Made by a program: the position numbers and the translations under genes. Under the pieces are notes generated by a model. That model worked only from the letters and a program-made list of their open reading frames with translations. It was not told where the DNA came from and ran no database searches. DNA of 41,028 nt from Oscillospiraceae bacterium (GTDB taxonomy: Bacteria > Bacillota > Clostridia > Oscillospirales > Acutalibacteraceae). Positions 40,470-41,028 of the stretch are shown here, piece by piece. The stretch spans positions 1 to 41,028 of the forward strand of contig CAJTCU010000024.1 in NCBI GenBank assembly GCA_910574935.1, written 5' to 3'. The first letter of the stretch is position 1. Each line of letters begins with the position of its first letter.

Positions 40470-40701
40470 TGTCGTTCCCTCCTGTGGTGGAAGGCTCGTC
40501 ACTGGCCAGCTCAATCACATCCATTATGCCACAATCCAGCGTTTCGCAGATTCGTGCCAGCGTGTCCATGCTGATATGTTTCCCTTCTTTGCCCATGTTG
40601 GCTATCATATTTGTGGTCAGTCCAGCGGCAAGCCTTAAATCCTCTTTCCTCATGTTTCGCTCTATCAGTGTGTGCCAGAGCGGTTTGTAGCTGATGTGCA
40701 T
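40429..40701 (-). CDS. Small XRE/YozG-like HTH regulator upstream of tnpV
   Basis: The 90-residue protein has ISYKPLWHTLIERNMRKEDL, then LRLAAGLTTNMIANMGKEG and ISMDTLARICETLDCGIMDV, the short HTH type close to YozG/XRE. The C-terminal 20 residues are basic and overlap the start of tnpV. It often accompanies TnpV in Clostridia elements. Its ribosome site (GGCAGGGAGAAA) is moderate. Confidence 0.8.
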   Translation of the reverse strand: MHISYKPLWHTLIERNMRKEDLRLAAGLTTNMIANMGKEGKHISMDTLARICETLDCGIMDVIELASDEPSTTGGNDNGKTERKNHRERY

Positions 40702-40949
40702 TTTTCTCCCTGCCTTTCTGCCCCAGATGGGCGTTTATATCCATTATATCAGGATTCTTGCTAACTCACAAATATTTCTTGACGGTATCGCCGGTTCCAT
40801 CTGGATTGTGCTTTTCCTTTCCTCTTTTGATTACCTCTAATTAGCCATGACCTGTTTCATGCCTTGACTTTTTGCTCATGTGAGATAAAGAAGTATTACT
40901 CCCGCTCAAAAAGCTAGGAAAAAGAGAGGAAGAGTGATATAATAGGGAT

Positions 40950-41028
40950 ATGGAATATATCGATTTGCGGAAAGTGGGAAAAGAAGGGCTCAAGCAGATA
41001 CGCAGTCAGGTGGTACGGCTCAAGAAAA
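40950..41028 (+). CDS. N-terminus of an IS630-like transposase (cut by window edge)
   Basis: The 26 visible codons read MEYIDLRKVGKEGLKQIRSQ, then VVRLKK. This resembles the start of the winged-helix DNA-binding domain of IS630-family transposases. The sequence TATAAT (40938-40943) lies just before the ATG, and there is no ribosome site better than GGGA. Identification rests on a short stretch and another DNA-binding protein is possible. Confidence 0.5.
   Translation, partial: MEYIDLRKVGKEGLKQIRSQVVRLKK

Larger units (their letters stand above)
28327..40949. mobile_element. Element C: mobilizable serine-recombinase element inserted in Maff2 (right end not found)
   Basis: The left end is at or a few bases right of the Maff2 break. 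The visible content is a recombinase at the end, small protein, VapE, primase, MOBQ relaxase, oriT, iterons, RepA-like and DUF3847 proteins, regulators, a YdeI-like gene and TnpV. The layout resembles mobilizable transposons nested inside Clostridia ICEs such as those in C. difficile Tn6103. I could not find the N-terminal half of Maff2 in the window, so the right end is probably beyond it. The stretch from 37.4 kb on may include other insertions. Confidence 0.6.

Overview
The window looks like accessory DNA of a gut-type low- to mid-GC Firmicute (Clostridia; Lachnospiraceae or Oscillospiraceae are the best guess). It is nearly all integrative conjugative element (ICE) and mobilizable element sequence. 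The evidence is strong AGGAGG ribosome sites, frequent TTG/GTG starts, large serine recombinases, and the gene order of the Tn1549/CTn family (PcfB-VirD4-Maff2-VirB6-PrgI-VirB4-CHAP hydrolase-DUF4315-DUF4366-TopB-ArdA/ArdC/YodL). No housekeeping gene, rRNA, tRNA or CRISPR array was seen.

Layout. (1) 1-102: the start of a large serine recombinase gene belonging to an unseen element that has cut a VirD4 coupling-protein gene just after its Walker A motif. (2) 103-2920, 'ICE-A', all minus strand: repA, DUF3846, a possible 12-residue ORF, pcfB, truncated virD4. (3) 2922-3064: a plus-strand remnant of another serine recombinase gene. (4) about 3064-28326, 'ICE-B': serine recombinase, TnpW, a hairpin-rich noncoding block, HTH and sigma regulators, a cargo island (ABC exporter, small membrane protein, TetR), XRE, MobC, MOBP relaxase, an ICMT-like methyltransferase, then a long leftward operon of transfer genes, with Maff2 truncated. 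(5) about 28327 to beyond the regulators at the right, 'element C', inserted in Maff2: serine recombinase, VapE helicase, CHC2 primase, MOBQ relaxase, a MOBQ-like oriT, seven iterons, a RepA-like wHTH protein, regulators, a YdeI-like gene and TnpV. The last bases start an IS630-like transposase.

How it works together. ICE-B encodes most of its own transfer apparatus: DNA processing (MobC/relaxase, TopB, two inverted copies of an oriT-like sequence), wall opening (CHAP), channel and motor (VirB6, PrgI, VirB4) and establishment in a new host (ArdA/ArdC antirestriction protein and a DNA methyltransferase inside the transfer operon). Element C carries no channel genes. It has relaxase, oriT, primase, helicase and iterons, so it looks like a mobilizable, possibly self-replicating passenger that borrows an ICE channel.

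The left fragment (repA to virD4 N-terminus) and the right block (Maff2 C-terminus to recombinase) are complementary parts of one ICE gene set. They may be two related ICEs in tandem, or one ICE read across its circular junction. The sequence alone does not decide. The most unusual features are the stacked insertions in conserved transfer genes, the duplicated inverted oriT-like sites, the iteron/oriT region of element C, and the hairpin-rich noncoding block of ICE-B.
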